Assembly (NCBI RefSeq): GCF_008329965.1
Contig: NZ_CP036150.1
Coordinates: 1,054,001-1,118,000 of the forward strand
DNA: 64,000 nt
Source of the DNA: Oceanispirochaeta crateris
Lineage (GTDB): Bacteria > Spirochaetota > Spirochaetia > DSM-2461
Direction: 5' to 3'
A model generated the notes under the pieces. That model was given only the letters and a program-made list of their open reading frames with translations, was not told where the DNA came from and ran no database searches. The translations under genes and the position numbers were made by a program. The stretch's first letter is position 1; the number at the start of each line of letters is the position of its first letter. Below are positions 35,126 to 44,071 of this stretch, piece by piece.

Positions 35126-36169
35126 ATGAAATTCGGATTCAGGCATGCTGATAAATTTGTTGGACTCTTTATCCTCGTTGCCGTTGTTTTTATCAGCTCT
35201 TCTTTGATTGTAACGAGTATAAACCGCCGTTGGTTTGCCCGGGACTATGAGTATTACTCCCGTTTTTTCAGTGCTACCGGACTCAGTGTCGGAATGCCCC
35301 TAAAGCTCCGTGGATTTGAAATTGGAAAAATTAAACGAATCACCTTGAATGATCAGAATAAAGTTGATGTGACTCTCATCATCTACGATACCTACATTGA
35401 CAAAGTTACAAAGGATTCTGTTTTAGAGCTAGCGTCGAATCCCTTAGGACTGGGAGGGGGACTCAATTTTTATCCCGGTTTGGCATATGAAGAACTTCTG
35501 GAGGAGTTCAGCTATATTCCATCGAATCAATCCAGGGAAGGGAAGGAGCTCTTAACCAGCGGTAAGGCGGATATCCCCGGAGGCGAAGATGCCATCTCGG
35601 CGATCATGGAAAATATAAATCCCATCCTCAGCGGTGTGGATAATATGATTTTGTCCATGACAGGGATTCTGGAACAGATCGAAAGTGCCCTTGCGGGAAA
35701 TCAGAGTGGACCCTTAGGGGGAATGCTCGTCAATTTAGAGGGTACCACCGAAGAAATCAATACGATCCTACCGGCTGTTGAATCCATACTCATAGAGGTT
35801 CAGAAGATGACCTCCTCTTTGAGTATTCTCATGTCATCCCTGGAAGACCCAACAGGAATGGTTCCCAAATTGCTGGATCCCAGCGGATCCTTCGACACAA
35901 TCCTTAACGACAATAATCAACTCTATGATCATATTGATGGAATTCTTGGTGAAATCCATACAAACCTGGCAAATCTGTCTTCAATGACAAATGATCTCAA
36001 GGGAATTACACCGGAATTAAATTCAGTTCTGGATGAGACCACAGGGGCCATCAGGGAAGGCAAAAAGGTACTCGAGGGATTGAGTAACAACCCACTCCTG
36101 AGGAAGGGCATCACAGAAGAGACAGAGGCCAGCTATGAACATGGCACCTTACGGGATGAGGAGTTTTAG
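35126..36169 (+). CDS. mlaD: MlaD-type MCE-domain protein
   Basis: A 347-residue protein with one N-terminal membrane helix (about residues 13-30), one MCE domain (about 40-120, with GLSVGMPLKLRGFEIGKI) and a long C-terminal helical part of about 200 residues rich in small and acidic residues. MCE proteins form rings that carry lipids through the periplasm. The long tail could form a needle or channel extension, as in the PqiB/LetB type. It is 15 bases after mlaF. Confidence 0.88.
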   Translation: MKFGFRHADKFVGLFILVAVVFISSSLIVTSINRRWFARDYEYYSRFFSATGLSVGMPLKLRGFEIGKIKRITLNDQNKVDVTLIIYDTYIDKVTKDSVLELASNPLGLGGGLNFYPGLAYEELLEEFSYIPSNQSREGKELLTSGKADIPGGEDAISAIMENINPILSGVDNMILSMTGILEQIESALAGNQSGPLGGMLVNLEGTTEEINTILPAVESILIEVQKMTSSLSILMSSLEDPTGMVPKLLDPSGSFDTILNDNNQLYDHIDGILGEIHTNLANLSSMTNDLKGITPELNSVLDETTGAIREGKKVLEGLSNNPLLRKGITEETEASYEHGTLRDEEF

Positions 36170-36171
36170 GA

Positions 36172-37062
36172 ATGAAAATAAAATATCAATGGCTCTGTAT
36201 TCTGTTTCTACTCTTAAATTCCTGTTCTTCCATGCCAAAGGAAGAGCGGGCTCAGAATGTAAACACCCAGAAAGAACAAGCTGCATTGTACCTTAAAAGA
36301 GGACACAATGATTATACCTGGGCAAATTTTGAATCGGCTCTCCACTTATATGGGAAGGCTTTTACCCTCTCTTCATCGGTGGATTGGATAGAGGGAATGG
36401 TCCGTTCTCTGATTCATATGAGCAGATCCAGTGACAGACTCAATGATTCAGAACAGGCCAGAGTCTATCTGGACCAGGCTTTTTACCTCCTGGACGATTC
36501 CGTACCTCCCGAGCTTGCATTGCTTGTTCAGAATAGAAAGACAGAATGGCTGCTCTTTAATGACAGTCCAGAATCTGCACTTCAATGGAATGATATGGTT
36601 TTAAAGGATATGAAGACTATTAAAAGCGAAGAAGCCGGTGAGGTTTGGAGAGTGCGCGGGGCCATTCTCAAGGCATTAAAAGAATATGATCTGGCCCTTG
36701 AAGCCATGAATAAGGCGTTGAAACTGGATCAAAAAGGAAATTATATTTCAGAACTAGCCAGTGATTACTATATCCTTGCCTCCATTCTTTCTCTCAGTAA
36801 TCGGGAAGACGAGGCAATCCTCTCTATGTATTCTGCATTGGAAAAAGACAAATTTATTGAGAATACACCAGGTATTGCCCAGGATTTATATGGACTAGGC
36901 CTGATATATGAAAAACTTGGCGATCATGAGAAAGCCTATCACTATTTTCAGCGATCCTACCTTGTTCAGCAAGGCTCTGACCAGGAATCTATTCCGGAAA
37001 GATTGCTTTCAAGGCTACAAAACCCTCCAGATGAAAGTCCCTGGAACATCGATTCTGATTGA
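36172..37062 (+). CDS. TPR-repeat lipoprotein in the Mla operon
   Basis: A 296-residue predicted lipoprotein: signal peptide ending LLLNSC with the lipidated cysteine near residue 18, then tetratricopeptide-like helix pairs (AALYLKRGHNDYTWANFESA, EYDLALEAMNKALKLDQ, GDHEKAYHYFQRSY). TPR domains bind other proteins. It follows mlaD by 2 bases. It may anchor or stabilise the lipid-transport complex at a membrane; this is an inference from operon position. Confidence 0.75.
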   Translation: MKIKYQWLCILFLLLNSCSSMPKEERAQNVNTQKEQAALYLKRGHNDYTWANFESALHLYGKAFTLSSSVDWIEGMVRSLIHMSRSSDRLNDSEQARVYLDQAFYLLDDSVPPELALLVQNRKTEWLLFNDSPESALQWNDMVLKDMKTIKSEEAGEVWRVRGAILKALKEYDLALEAMNKALKLDQKGNYISELASDYYILASILSLSNREDEAILSMYSALEKDKFIENTPGIAQDLYGLGLIYEKLGDHEKAYHYFQRSYLVQQGSDQESIPERLLSRLQNPPDESPWNIDSD

Positions 37063-37166
37063 ATGAATCGTATTGTGTGATACAATCTCAACATTATTTT
37101 ATGATCTGTTATTTTGTGTCAATTTTAATGAAAATCACTATAATATCTGCCTAAGGGGTAAAAACT

Positions 37167-38261
37167 ATGGATCTCCATAAGGAGCTGTTCTTTATTAGAA
37201 ACTTGCTTTTGATGCTTGTCCTCGTTGCCGGATTGTTCTTAATGAAGAGTTTGGCTGGAATCATGCTTCCTCTGGTGATGGCTTTGCTGTTGAGTATTTT
37301 ATACCTTCCTATCGTTTTGTTTCTGGAAAAGAAAAAAATCCCTACAGGTCTCATTGTCACCTTCATTGCCATATTTACTGTCGCCGTGATTCTGGTCGTC
37401 GCAAATATTTTTATATCTACCATCAATGAAATCCTCGGTCAGCAGGACTTTCTCATCAATCAGCTTAAAAATAAATTCCTTTCCATTGCCGGCATTCTGA
37501 CATCTCTTCCATATCTCAACCTGGATTTGGAAACACTGCAGGAAGGGATGAACACTCTCTTAAACAGGAATGTAATAACCACCGCCGCCAGCGGCTTTTT
37601 TAGAGGGGCCAGTAGCTTCGGATCATCATTCTTGATGTTTACCCTCTATTTTTTGTTTCTTTTGCCGGGAATGAGCCGCTATCAAACGTTTTTAAAATAT
37701 GTGGGAGGAGAGAATGAATCTTTATTGGAAGATTATGAAAAGATACAAAAAAATGTTTCCACTTACATGTTGATAAAAACGATCCTAAGCCTAGTGACCG
37801 GTACGATTACATGGTTTGTTTGCACCATCCTGGGATTAAAATTTGCATTTTTCTGGGGATTCCTAACTTTTGTTCTCAATTTCATACCAAGCATCGGTTC
37901 CATAATTGCCACCTTACTACCCACAATCATGGGACTTATCTTATTTGACAGTTACAAACAAGTCCTTATTTTGTTGTTATTTCTTGGGGCTAACCAGATG
38001 ATTATCGGAAATTTTCTAGACCCCCGCATTATGGGAAACAGACTGCGTTTGAACACTGTGACAGTCCTATTTGGTCTTGTTTTCTGGGGTGTTATTTGGG
38101 GGATTCCGGGAATGCTCCTCTCTGTCCCTCTCTCTGTTATCATGAAGTTGATGCTGGAGAAATCTCATACATGGAGTATTATTGCCAGAATCATGGGATC
38201 TCCTTCCAAGGATGAGAAATCTCCAAAAGAAAAAAAATCATTCTTTAGAAAACGGGAATAG
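37167..38261 (+). CDS. AI-2E family (PerM-like) membrane protein
   Basis: A 364-residue membrane protein with about seven to eight helices and the family signatures FLTFVLNFIPSIGSIIATLLP and LGANQMIIGNFLDPRIMG. Family members export autoinducer-2 or act as antiporters; the substrate cannot be told. AAGGGG lies 8 bases before the ATG. A moderate promoter (GTGTCA, 17 bases, TATAAT) precedes it. The C-terminal tail is charged. Confidence 0.85.
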   Translation: MDLHKELFFIRNLLLMLVLVAGLFLMKSLAGIMLPLVMALLLSILYLPIVLFLEKKKIPTGLIVTFIAIFTVAVILVVANIFISTINEILGQQDFLINQLKNKFLSIAGILTSLPYLNLDLETLQEGMNTLLNRNVITTAASGFFRGASSFGSSFLMFTLYFLFLLPGMSRYQTFLKYVGGENESLLEDYEKIQKNVSTYMLIKTILSLVTGTITWFVCTILGLKFAFFWGFLTFVLNFIPSIGSIIATLLPTIMGLILFDSYKQVLILLLFLGANQMIIGNFLDPRIMGNRLRLNTVTVLFGLVFWGVIWGIPGMLLSVPLSVIMKLMLEKSHTWSIIARIMGSPSKDEKSPKEKKSFFRKRE

Positions 38262-38283
38262 ACTTCCTTTCCAGTCTCAGACA

Positions 38284-38312
38284 TTGAACACCCTGACGCT
38301 TTCCCTTATAAT
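38284..38312 (+). promoter_or_regulatory. sigma-70-type promoter of nadA
   Basis: TTGAAC (38284-38289) and a perfect TATAAT (38307-38312) at 17-base spacing lie 26 bases before the nadA start. AGGAG just before the ATG is the ribosome site. Confidence 0.75.
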
Positions 38313-38338
38313 ATCTTCTACTATATACAGGAGTAAAT

Positions 38339-39355
38339 ATGATGACTGTAGATTCTTTATATGAAAAGTTAAAAATGATCCAGTTTGGAGAGATGCCCGA
38401 AGATAACCTTAGATCTATTTGTGAGCATTATCTTCCTAAGGTCAACGAAATAGAAGAGTTAAAAAAACAGACAAATACAATAATTCTTGCTCATTCCTAC
38501 GTAAAATCCAATATAATATACTCTGTTTCAGATTATGTAGGAGATTCCTACGAACTGAGTAAGAATGCCCGTGACGCCAAGGAAAAAAGAATTGTTTTTG
38601 CCGCAGTAAGGTTTATGGGTGAAACAGCAAAGATTCTAAGCCCGGACAAAGACGTTCTTATTCCCGGTACTGATCCTGCCTGTTCTCTGGCCGATAGCAT
38701 CACTGGTGAAGATGTGCGTCAGTTAAAGCAGAAATTTCCAGATTACGCATTTCTGTGCTATATCAACACGAATGCCGATGTGAAAGCCGAATGTGATGCC
38801 TGCGTTACCTCATCCAATGTCTATAATATTGTCGAAAAATATCCCTCTGATAAAATTTATTTTGTTCCAGACCGTTTGATGGGACAGAATGTCATTGATG
38901 AAATGCAGAAGAGGGGAGTCAAAAAGGATATAAAAGTTTGGGATGGGACCTGTTATGTTCATGAAGAGTACGATCCTTCCCTAGTGGACGCCTTAAGAGA
39001 ACAATACGATGATCTGACAGTGATGGTTCATCCTGAGTGTGGACCATCTGTCCTTGAAAAAGCCGACTTTGTTGGAAGTACTTCCCAGTTATATGATTTT
39101 GTAAAACAACGGAAAGACGGACATTTTTTGATGCTGACAGAGTGTGGTCTTATATCGAGGATTGAAGCTGAATTACCTGGAAGAAAGTTTGTGGGTTCCT
39201 GCTCTCTGTGTAAATACATGAAGTCCAATACTCTCGATGGGATTCTGAGAGTATTAAAATCACCTGTTCCTGCAGATTATGTTCATATTGATGCAGAAGT
39301 TCAGGATAGAGCCCTGAACTGTATAAATAGAATGTTTGAAATTGCTGAATCCTGA
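38339..39355 (+). CDS. nadA: quinolinate synthase
   Basis: NadA condenses iminoaspartate with dihydroxyacetone phosphate to quinolinate in de novo NAD synthesis. The 338-residue length is normal. Cysteines expected to bind the oxygen-sensitive 4Fe-4S cluster are in the segments CDACVTSSN, HPECGPSV and GSCSLCKYMKSN. nadB and nadC are not in the window. Two ATG codons are adjacent at the start; AGGAG fits either. Confidence 0.95.
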   Translation: MMTVDSLYEKLKMIQFGEMPEDNLRSICEHYLPKVNEIEELKKQTNTIILAHSYVKSNIIYSVSDYVGDSYELSKNARDAKEKRIVFAAVRFMGETAKILSPDKDVLIPGTDPACSLADSITGEDVRQLKQKFPDYAFLCYINTNADVKAECDACVTSSNVYNIVEKYPSDKIYFVPDRLMGQNVIDEMQKRGVKKDIKVWDGTCYVHEEYDPSLVDALREQYDDLTVMVHPECGPSVLEKADFVGSTSQLYDFVKQRKDGHFLMLTECGLISRIEAELPGRKFVGSCSLCKYMKSNTLDGILRVLKSPVPADYVHIDAEVQDRALNCINRMFEIAES

Positions 39356-39360
39356 GTCAT

Positions 39361-39792
39361 TTATTTCTCAGGAGCTAACTGACCTTTGATTCTATTCAAC
39401 AGAGTCGAACTGTATAAGTCTCTGTTGAATGGTTTGAGGTGCTTAATTTTATAATGATGATCTGAGTGCTTCATCCACTCGTGAATGCTGTCTGCAAGGG
39501 CTAACTGATCGTGGCCCAGGCAGATGACATCCGGTCTGATCCTGTTAAGAATAGAAAATCGGCCAATCTCTTCGTCGGCCAGACAAGCCTCGCTGACCAG
39601 AGGGTGATTTTGTATAAAATGAAGGCGGCTTATTTCATCATGAAGAGGCCTTTTATGTTTGAAGGATTGAACAAAACTATCCCTTGCCACCACAACAATG
39701 AGACGTTCACCGTATTCTTTTGCTTTTTTAAGAAAATATTCATGTCCTGGATGAAGTGCATCAAAAGTTCCGAACACCAGTACTGTTTTCAT
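39361..39792 (-). CDS. cytidylyltransferase-like nucleotidyltransferase
   Basis: A 143-residue protein of the HIGH-type nucleotidyltransferase family (glycerol-3-phosphate cytidylyltransferase, FAD synthetase and RibL relatives). Signature: VFGTFDALHPGHEYFLKKA, with the second basic motif YSSTLLNRIK. It probably transfers AMP or CMP to a phosphate ester; the substrate is open. I place the start at the ATG at 39792, which begins the family-like strand MKTVLVFG; the in-frame ATG upstream lacks a ribosome site. Confidence 0.75.
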   Translation of the reverse strand: MKTVLVFGTFDALHPGHEYFLKKAKEYGERLIVVVARDSFVQSFKHKRPLHDEISRLHFIQNHPLVSEACLADEEIGRFSILNRIRPDVICLGHDQLALADSIHEWMKHSDHHYKIKHLKPFNRDLYSSTLLNRIKGQLAPEK

Positions 39793-39822
39793 TTGTTTAC
39801 TACCTTGAAAAAATACTAACAT

Positions 39823-40225
39823 TTTTCATTCCAGTGTGAGTAGCCTTTTTTTTTAACAAGATAAATTTTTATGCTTGAAATAAAATATAGAAATCATCTA
39901 TATTATGTTAAAATCTGTTAATTTCAGAGGATACAATAAATAAATTGTGGTTTTTGTATAAAGATGAATGATGTTTATTCATAAAATATAGGTATCATGT
40001 GATTATCTTTACTATAAAAAAAACAACAATGAACTGTTTACTGTCTTAAGATTGGTGATTTTTCATATTTGAGAGTTTATATATGACTATTTTGGCAGTA
40101 TTTGTAAGTTCTATGATCATTTTGTGAATAGTATGTGAAGAACCTCAATTGTTCACTATTTGCCATTATGAAACAAAAATATTAGTATTATTTTATGATT
40201 ACAGATGATATTGGGGAGGTCCTAT
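39823..40225 (+). promoter_or_regulatory. AT-rich gap with a candidate TetR operator
   Basis: This 400-base gap is very AT-rich and holds no gene. A 22-base imperfect palindrome, GTGAAGAACCTCAATTGTTCAC (40135-40156, arms GTGAAxAA and TTxTTCAC), lies 70 bases before the TetR-type gene and could be its own operator. Nothing else was recognised. Confidence 0.35.
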
Positions 40226-40777
40226 ATGCAAGTATTAAAAGAATCAGTTAGGCAGAGGATTGTTACTTCTGCCAGAAAAGAATTTCAGAAGAAAAGTTTT
40301 GAAAAGGCATCAATGAGAGCCATCGCATCATCAGCTGGTATGACCGTAGGAAATCTCTACCGCTACTATAAAAACAAAGAAGATTTGTTTGGATCTATCA
40401 TCGATCCGCTCTTTAAAGCTCTTATGAATTTAAAGAAAGAGATCCTTCTGGTAGAAGATGATAAAATTTCCTGGTTATTGAATAGTCTTCAGGAGTTACA
40501 GAAAGAGTACCGTATTGAATGGCTCATTCTTTCAGCAGGTTCTGCTGGATCTAAGTATGAAAAAGCCTTAGACAATGTATACGCATTGCTGCAGTCTACA
40601 ATAAAAGAAGTACTCGAAGAAAATAACAAGCAGGGAAATCTGGCGGCTCCGGTCGCTTCGGCTATCCTTCATGGTTTGAGAACAATTCTTCAAACCGAAA
40701 AGAAAAACTCTCCCGAAGTTATTGAAAGTTTCTTACAATTTATGATGTCTGATATGATTGAAAGAGCCGTTTCCTAA
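40226..40777 (+). CDS. TetR-family transcriptional regulator
   Basis: A 183-residue regulator with the TetR helix-turn-helix at the N-terminus (RIVTSARKEFQKKSFEKASM, then AIASSAGMTVGNLYRYYKNK). The C-terminal ligand domain is not assignable. The ATG at 40226 is chosen because GGGGAGG lies 6 bases upstream. It stands alone, facing the psuG terminator, so its target is unknown; autoregulation through the palindrome upstream is possible. Confidence 0.88.
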   Translation: MQVLKESVRQRIVTSARKEFQKKSFEKASMRAIASSAGMTVGNLYRYYKNKEDLFGSIIDPLFKALMNLKKEILLVEDDKISWLLNSLQELQKEYRIEWLILSAGSAGSKYEKALDNVYALLQSTIKEVLEENNKQGNLAAPVASAILHGLRTILQTEKKNSPEVIESFLQFMMSDMIERAVS

Positions 40778-40796
40778 TCGTCAATAATAAAGATAA

Positions 40797-40835
40797 TAAA
40801 GGCTGAATCCCTTGAATGATGGATTCAGCCTTTTT
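40797..40835. terminator. bidirectional intrinsic terminator
   Basis: GGCTGAATCC (40801-40810) and GGATTCAGCC (40821-40830) form a perfect 10-base stem with a 10-base loop and a T run after it. It sits between the converging TetR and psuG genes and can serve both. Confidence 0.9.
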
Positions 40836-40865
40836 GTTTTATAAGAGTTTAGGAAAGAAGCGAGA

Positions 40866-41783
40866 TCATTTGCTGAAATAGGATTTACTAATTTCAGAAG
40901 CCAGGCGTACATTGTTATACACCAATTCTACATTGCTATGGAGGCTGTTCCCTTGGGAGAGTTCTGCAATTCTCGCAAGAAGATAGGGGGTCGATTCTTT
41001 GCCCTTAATTCCAAGGCTCTTCATATCATCCAGGGCATTTTCTATGATTGAATTGATCATTTGAGGATCCATTGAATATTCCTCTGGGATCGGATTGGCG
41101 ATGACCACTCCACCTTTTAAACCCATTTCCCATTTAGCCTTTAATAAAGAGGCAATTGCCTCTGGGGAATCCATGGCATAATCCACTTTGTATCCGCTCT
41201 TTTGAGTATAAAATGCGGGTAATTCTTCGGTTCTATAGCCGAGTACGGGAACCCCTTGGGTTTCCAAATATTCTAAAGTGAGTCCAATGTCCAAAATGGA
41301 TTTCGCTCCTGCACAAATGACAGCCACTTTAGTCTGAGCTAGCTCCTGTAGGTCTGCAGAAATATCAAAGCTTGTTTCGGCACCTCGATGCACACCTCCG
41401 ATTCCTCCAGTTGCAAAAATTGGTATTTGGGCCATTTCGGCAATGATCATTGTTGAAGCGACAGTGGTTGCACCATCGAAACCCTTAGAAATAAGATAGG
41501 GGAGGTCTCGTCTGCTTGCTTTAGCAATATCAGTCCCCTTTTTGCCAAAATATTCGATTTCAGAATGGGATAGACCTGCCTTCAAGCGACCGCCTATGAT
41601 GGCAATGGTTGCGGGTACGACACCGGCCTTCCTGGCAATTTCTTCTACTTTTAAGGCGGTTTCAACATTTTCAGGATAGGGCATTCCATGAGAAATAATT
41701 GTTGATTCCAGAGCCAATACAGCTTGTCCGTCCTGAATGGCCTGAGCGACTTCTTCTTTTACATCAAGATAATTCTGATTCAT
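40866..41783 (-). CDS. psuG: pseudouridine-5'-phosphate glycosidase
   Basis: PsuG splits pseudouridine 5'-phosphate into uracil and ribose 5-phosphate. The 305-residue length fits. Segments typical of the family are LALESTIISHGMPYPEN, IAIIGGRLKAGLS, TVASTMIIAEMA and FATGGIGGVHRGAE. The ATG at 41783 is chosen because GGGAG lies 7 bases before it. It overlaps the kinase gene by 20 bases, so the two are translationally coupled. Confidence 0.92.
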   Translation of the reverse strand: MNQNYLDVKEEVAQAIQDGQAVLALESTIISHGMPYPENVETALKVEEIARKAGVVPATIAIIGGRLKAGLSHSEIEYFGKKGTDIAKASRRDLPYLISKGFDGATTVASTMIIAEMAQIPIFATGGIGGVHRGAETSFDISADLQELAQTKVAVICAGAKSILDIGLTLEYLETQGVPVLGYRTEELPAFYTQKSGYKVDYAMDSPEAIASLLKAKWEMGLKGGVVIANPIPEEYSMDPQMINSIIENALDDMKSLGIKGKESTPYLLARIAELSQGNSLHSNVELVYNNVRLASEISKSYFSK

Positions 41784-42756
41784 ATTGATACTCCCTACAG
41801 AGGTTTGATAAGAAAGGTATTGATAATTCTTTATTAATGGACTGGGAACAGAGCAGAGACGATGCCGCAGCAAGATTCGCCAGAAAAGCAGATTCTATCA
41901 TATTCAGATTTAAAATAACAGAGAGGACTAAAGCCGATGAAGCGGCGTCTCCAGCCCCTGTTACCGATTTGATTTTCACAGGTACAGGGGGCATCCTCCC
42001 CCGAATTTTTCCATCAGAATAGTAGATGCCCTGAGAACCGGCTGATAGAAAGACCGAAAGGATTCCCTCATCAATAAAGGATTGCATCACTTTGTAATAA
42101 TCGTTCTCGTCGTCGATCCTTAGGCCAGAGAACTCTTTTGCCTCAATAATATTCGGTTTTATGGTTTTTATTGAGTTGATAGAATTCTTGAGCCTCACAA
42201 TTTTTACTGCCGATACCGGATCAACAAGTAGAATCTTATGAGAATAGGTTTTCTGTAAGAACCTTATTGTCTGTGAGGGAAGATTGGCATCTATCACCAT
42301 ATGGTCAAATTGTTCTAATGTCTCCTTATGAGAGATCATCAACTCTGGAGTCATTCTATCCATGAGACTCATTTCATTGACTCCGTAGAGCATTTCTCCC
42401 GTCTCGTCTATAAAGGCTGAATAACTGCAGCTTTTCTCCCCCTCAAAGCAGAGGCAGTTGTTCGTATTTACTCCGGATAAGCTTGTTTCTTTTAAGAGGA
42501 CAGCACCGGGGTTATCGTCTCCATAGGGGCTGAAAAGAGAACAGTTTAATCCGAGTCGACTGCAATTTTCAGAAATGTTTCGGGCCACACCTCCAGGACT
42601 CATGCTTATGGTACCTGGAACAGAGTCGCCCGAAACCGCTTTGAAGGAAGGAATTGTCTGAATATCCATATTGAACCCTCCCACAAATAGGATTCTGTCT
42701 TTCAGAAGGCTAACTCGCTGTTGAAGATCGTTAAAAAATGATTCACATCCTTTCAA
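41764..42756 (-). CDS. psuK: PfkB-family kinase, probable pseudouridine kinase
   Basis: PfkB-fold sugar/nucleoside kinase of about 330 residues. It shows FVGGFNMDIQTIP, the glycine-rich SPGGVARNISENCSRLGLN and the C-terminal GAGDAASSALV with the catalytic aspartate. Adjacency to psuG points to pseudouridine as substrate. I favour a TTG start at 42756 with GGAG 7 bases upstream, just past the M20 stop; an ATG at 42807 within the M20 gene is the alternative. Confidence 0.8.
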   Translation of the reverse strand: MKGCESFFNDLQQRVSLLKDRILFVGGFNMDIQTIPSFKAVSGDSVPGTISMSPGGVARNISENCSRLGLNCSLFSPYGDDNPGAVLLKETSLSGVNTNNCLCFEGEKSCSYSAFIDETGEMLYGVNEMSLMDRMTPELMISHKETLEQFDHMVIDANLPSQTIRFLQKTYSHKILLVDPVSAVKIVRLKNSINSIKTIKPNIIEAKEFSGLRIDDENDYYKVMQSFIDEGILSVFLSAGSQGIYYSDGKIRGRMPPVPVKIKSVTGAGDAASSALVLSVILNLNMIESAFLANLAAASSLLCSQSINKELSIPFLSNLCREYQYESELS

Positions 42757-42773
42757 TGGACTGCTCCGTAAGA

Positions 42774-43991
42774 TCAAGACTGATGAAAGTTCAGGGCACA
42801 GAGGCAATGCAGGCTTGCTCCCAGGGGCAAAACATCTTCATCCAGGTTAAACTTGGAGTGATGAAGCGGAAAGATACACTCCTTCTCATCATTCCTGCAT
42901 CCTAGCCAGTAGAAGGCACCGGGAATTTCTTGAAGATAATAGCTAAAATCTTCACCGGCCATTCTAGGCTGTTTCATTTCATTTACAACAAGAGCATCAC
43001 CCATTATCCGGGATGTTTCAAGGATGAAATCGCACATTCTAGGAGTATTTATGACGGGAGGATAACCTGGGACAATTTCAAGGTCATAGGTCGCTCCATA
43101 TCGAGTACAGTACATGTCCAGTGTTCGTCTTATCTCCTGTTGAATCTGAAGGCGTAAATCTTCAGAAAAAGTGCGTATGGTTCCCGATAGGGTTACGAAA
43201 TCTGGAATGACATTTGGACGGTCCCCGCCGTTAATGCTTCCCAGAGTCAAAACGGCAGGCTCCACAGGATCAATCAGCCGGCTCACTATAAATTGAAGGG
43301 AATTGATCACCTGAGCGGCCATGGCAATAGGATCTACAGATTGATGGGGGAGTGCGGCATGACCACCTCGTCCAATTAGCTTTATATAAAAACAGTCGGT
43401 GGAAGCCATGGCCTTTTCTCTATTGACTCCACCTATTCCACAAGATTGATGAGGATCCATATGAAGAGCAAAGATGCCTTTTAGTGGCTTAAGAATACCC
43501 GATTCCATAATGGGAAGGGCTCCTCCAGGATCTTCCTCACCGGGTTGGAAAATAAAATAGGTATCCTGGGGTAGAGTTTTCTGTTTCTGCCTTAGAAGGA
43601 CAGCAGCACCCAGCAGCATGGCCATATGGGCGTCATGACCGCAGGCATGCATGGTGTTCTCTCTGTGGGAAGCATAGGGCAGTCCCGTTTTCTCCTCAAT
43701 TGGAAGAGCGTCCATATCGGCTCTTAATCCTAGTGAATGCAGGGAATCGACTCCCTTTAAGAAACCAATCACCGTATGTCCAGGAGCCCCTTCTAAAATC
43801 TCAATTTGATTCTCATTGAGGACTTGTCTTATATAATCTGCCGTATCTGGTACATCCAGTCCAATTTCAGGATTCTGATGAAAATGTCTGCGCCACTTTT
43901 TTAGATCCTTCAGGATTTCTTGAGCTTCCGGCAATAGTGATATTTTATGTTTAGTCATGGTGAGGTAATTATAAGTTTTGATAGCGGTCAT
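42774..43991 (-). CDS. M20-family amidohydrolase
   Basis: A metallo-amidohydrolase of 405 residues (394 if it starts at the ATG at 43958), similar to hippurate and N-acyl-amino-acid hydrolases. Family marks are RRHFHQNPEIGLD, LRADMDALPIEEKTG, MHACGHDAHMAM, FQPGEEDPGGA and the dimerisation-domain HAALPHQSVDPI. No good ribosome site is seen at either start. It lies upstream of psuK-psuG, so it may be co-transcribed; its substrate is unknown. Confidence 0.87.
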   Translation of the reverse strand: MTAIKTYNYLTMTKHKISLLPEAQEILKDLKKWRRHFHQNPEIGLDVPDTADYIRQVLNENQIEILEGAPGHTVIGFLKGVDSLHSLGLRADMDALPIEEKTGLPYASHRENTMHACGHDAHMAMLLGAAVLLRQKQKTLPQDTYFIFQPGEEDPGGALPIMESGILKPLKGIFALHMDPHQSCGIGGVNREKAMASTDCFYIKLIGRGGHAALPHQSVDPIAMAAQVINSLQFIVSRLIDPVEPAVLTLGSINGGDRPNVIPDFVTLSGTIRTFSEDLRLQIQQEIRRTLDMYCTRYGATYDLEIVPGYPPVINTPRMCDFILETSRIMGDALVVNEMKQPRMAGEDFSYYLQEIPGAFYWLGCRNDEKECIFPLHHSKFNLDEDVLPLGASLHCLCALNFHQS

Positions 43992-44071
43992 GACAAGCTG
44001 AATCGCTTAGAATCGCTAGACAGGTCTATTTTGGTATGGTAGTTTCATTACAGAAAACAAAGGAGAAACTG

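Noticed and set aside
37078-37096. Possible terminator after the TPR lipoprotein gene (ATTGT and ACAAT arms)
   Set aside because: The stem is only 5 weak base pairs and no T run follows directly.
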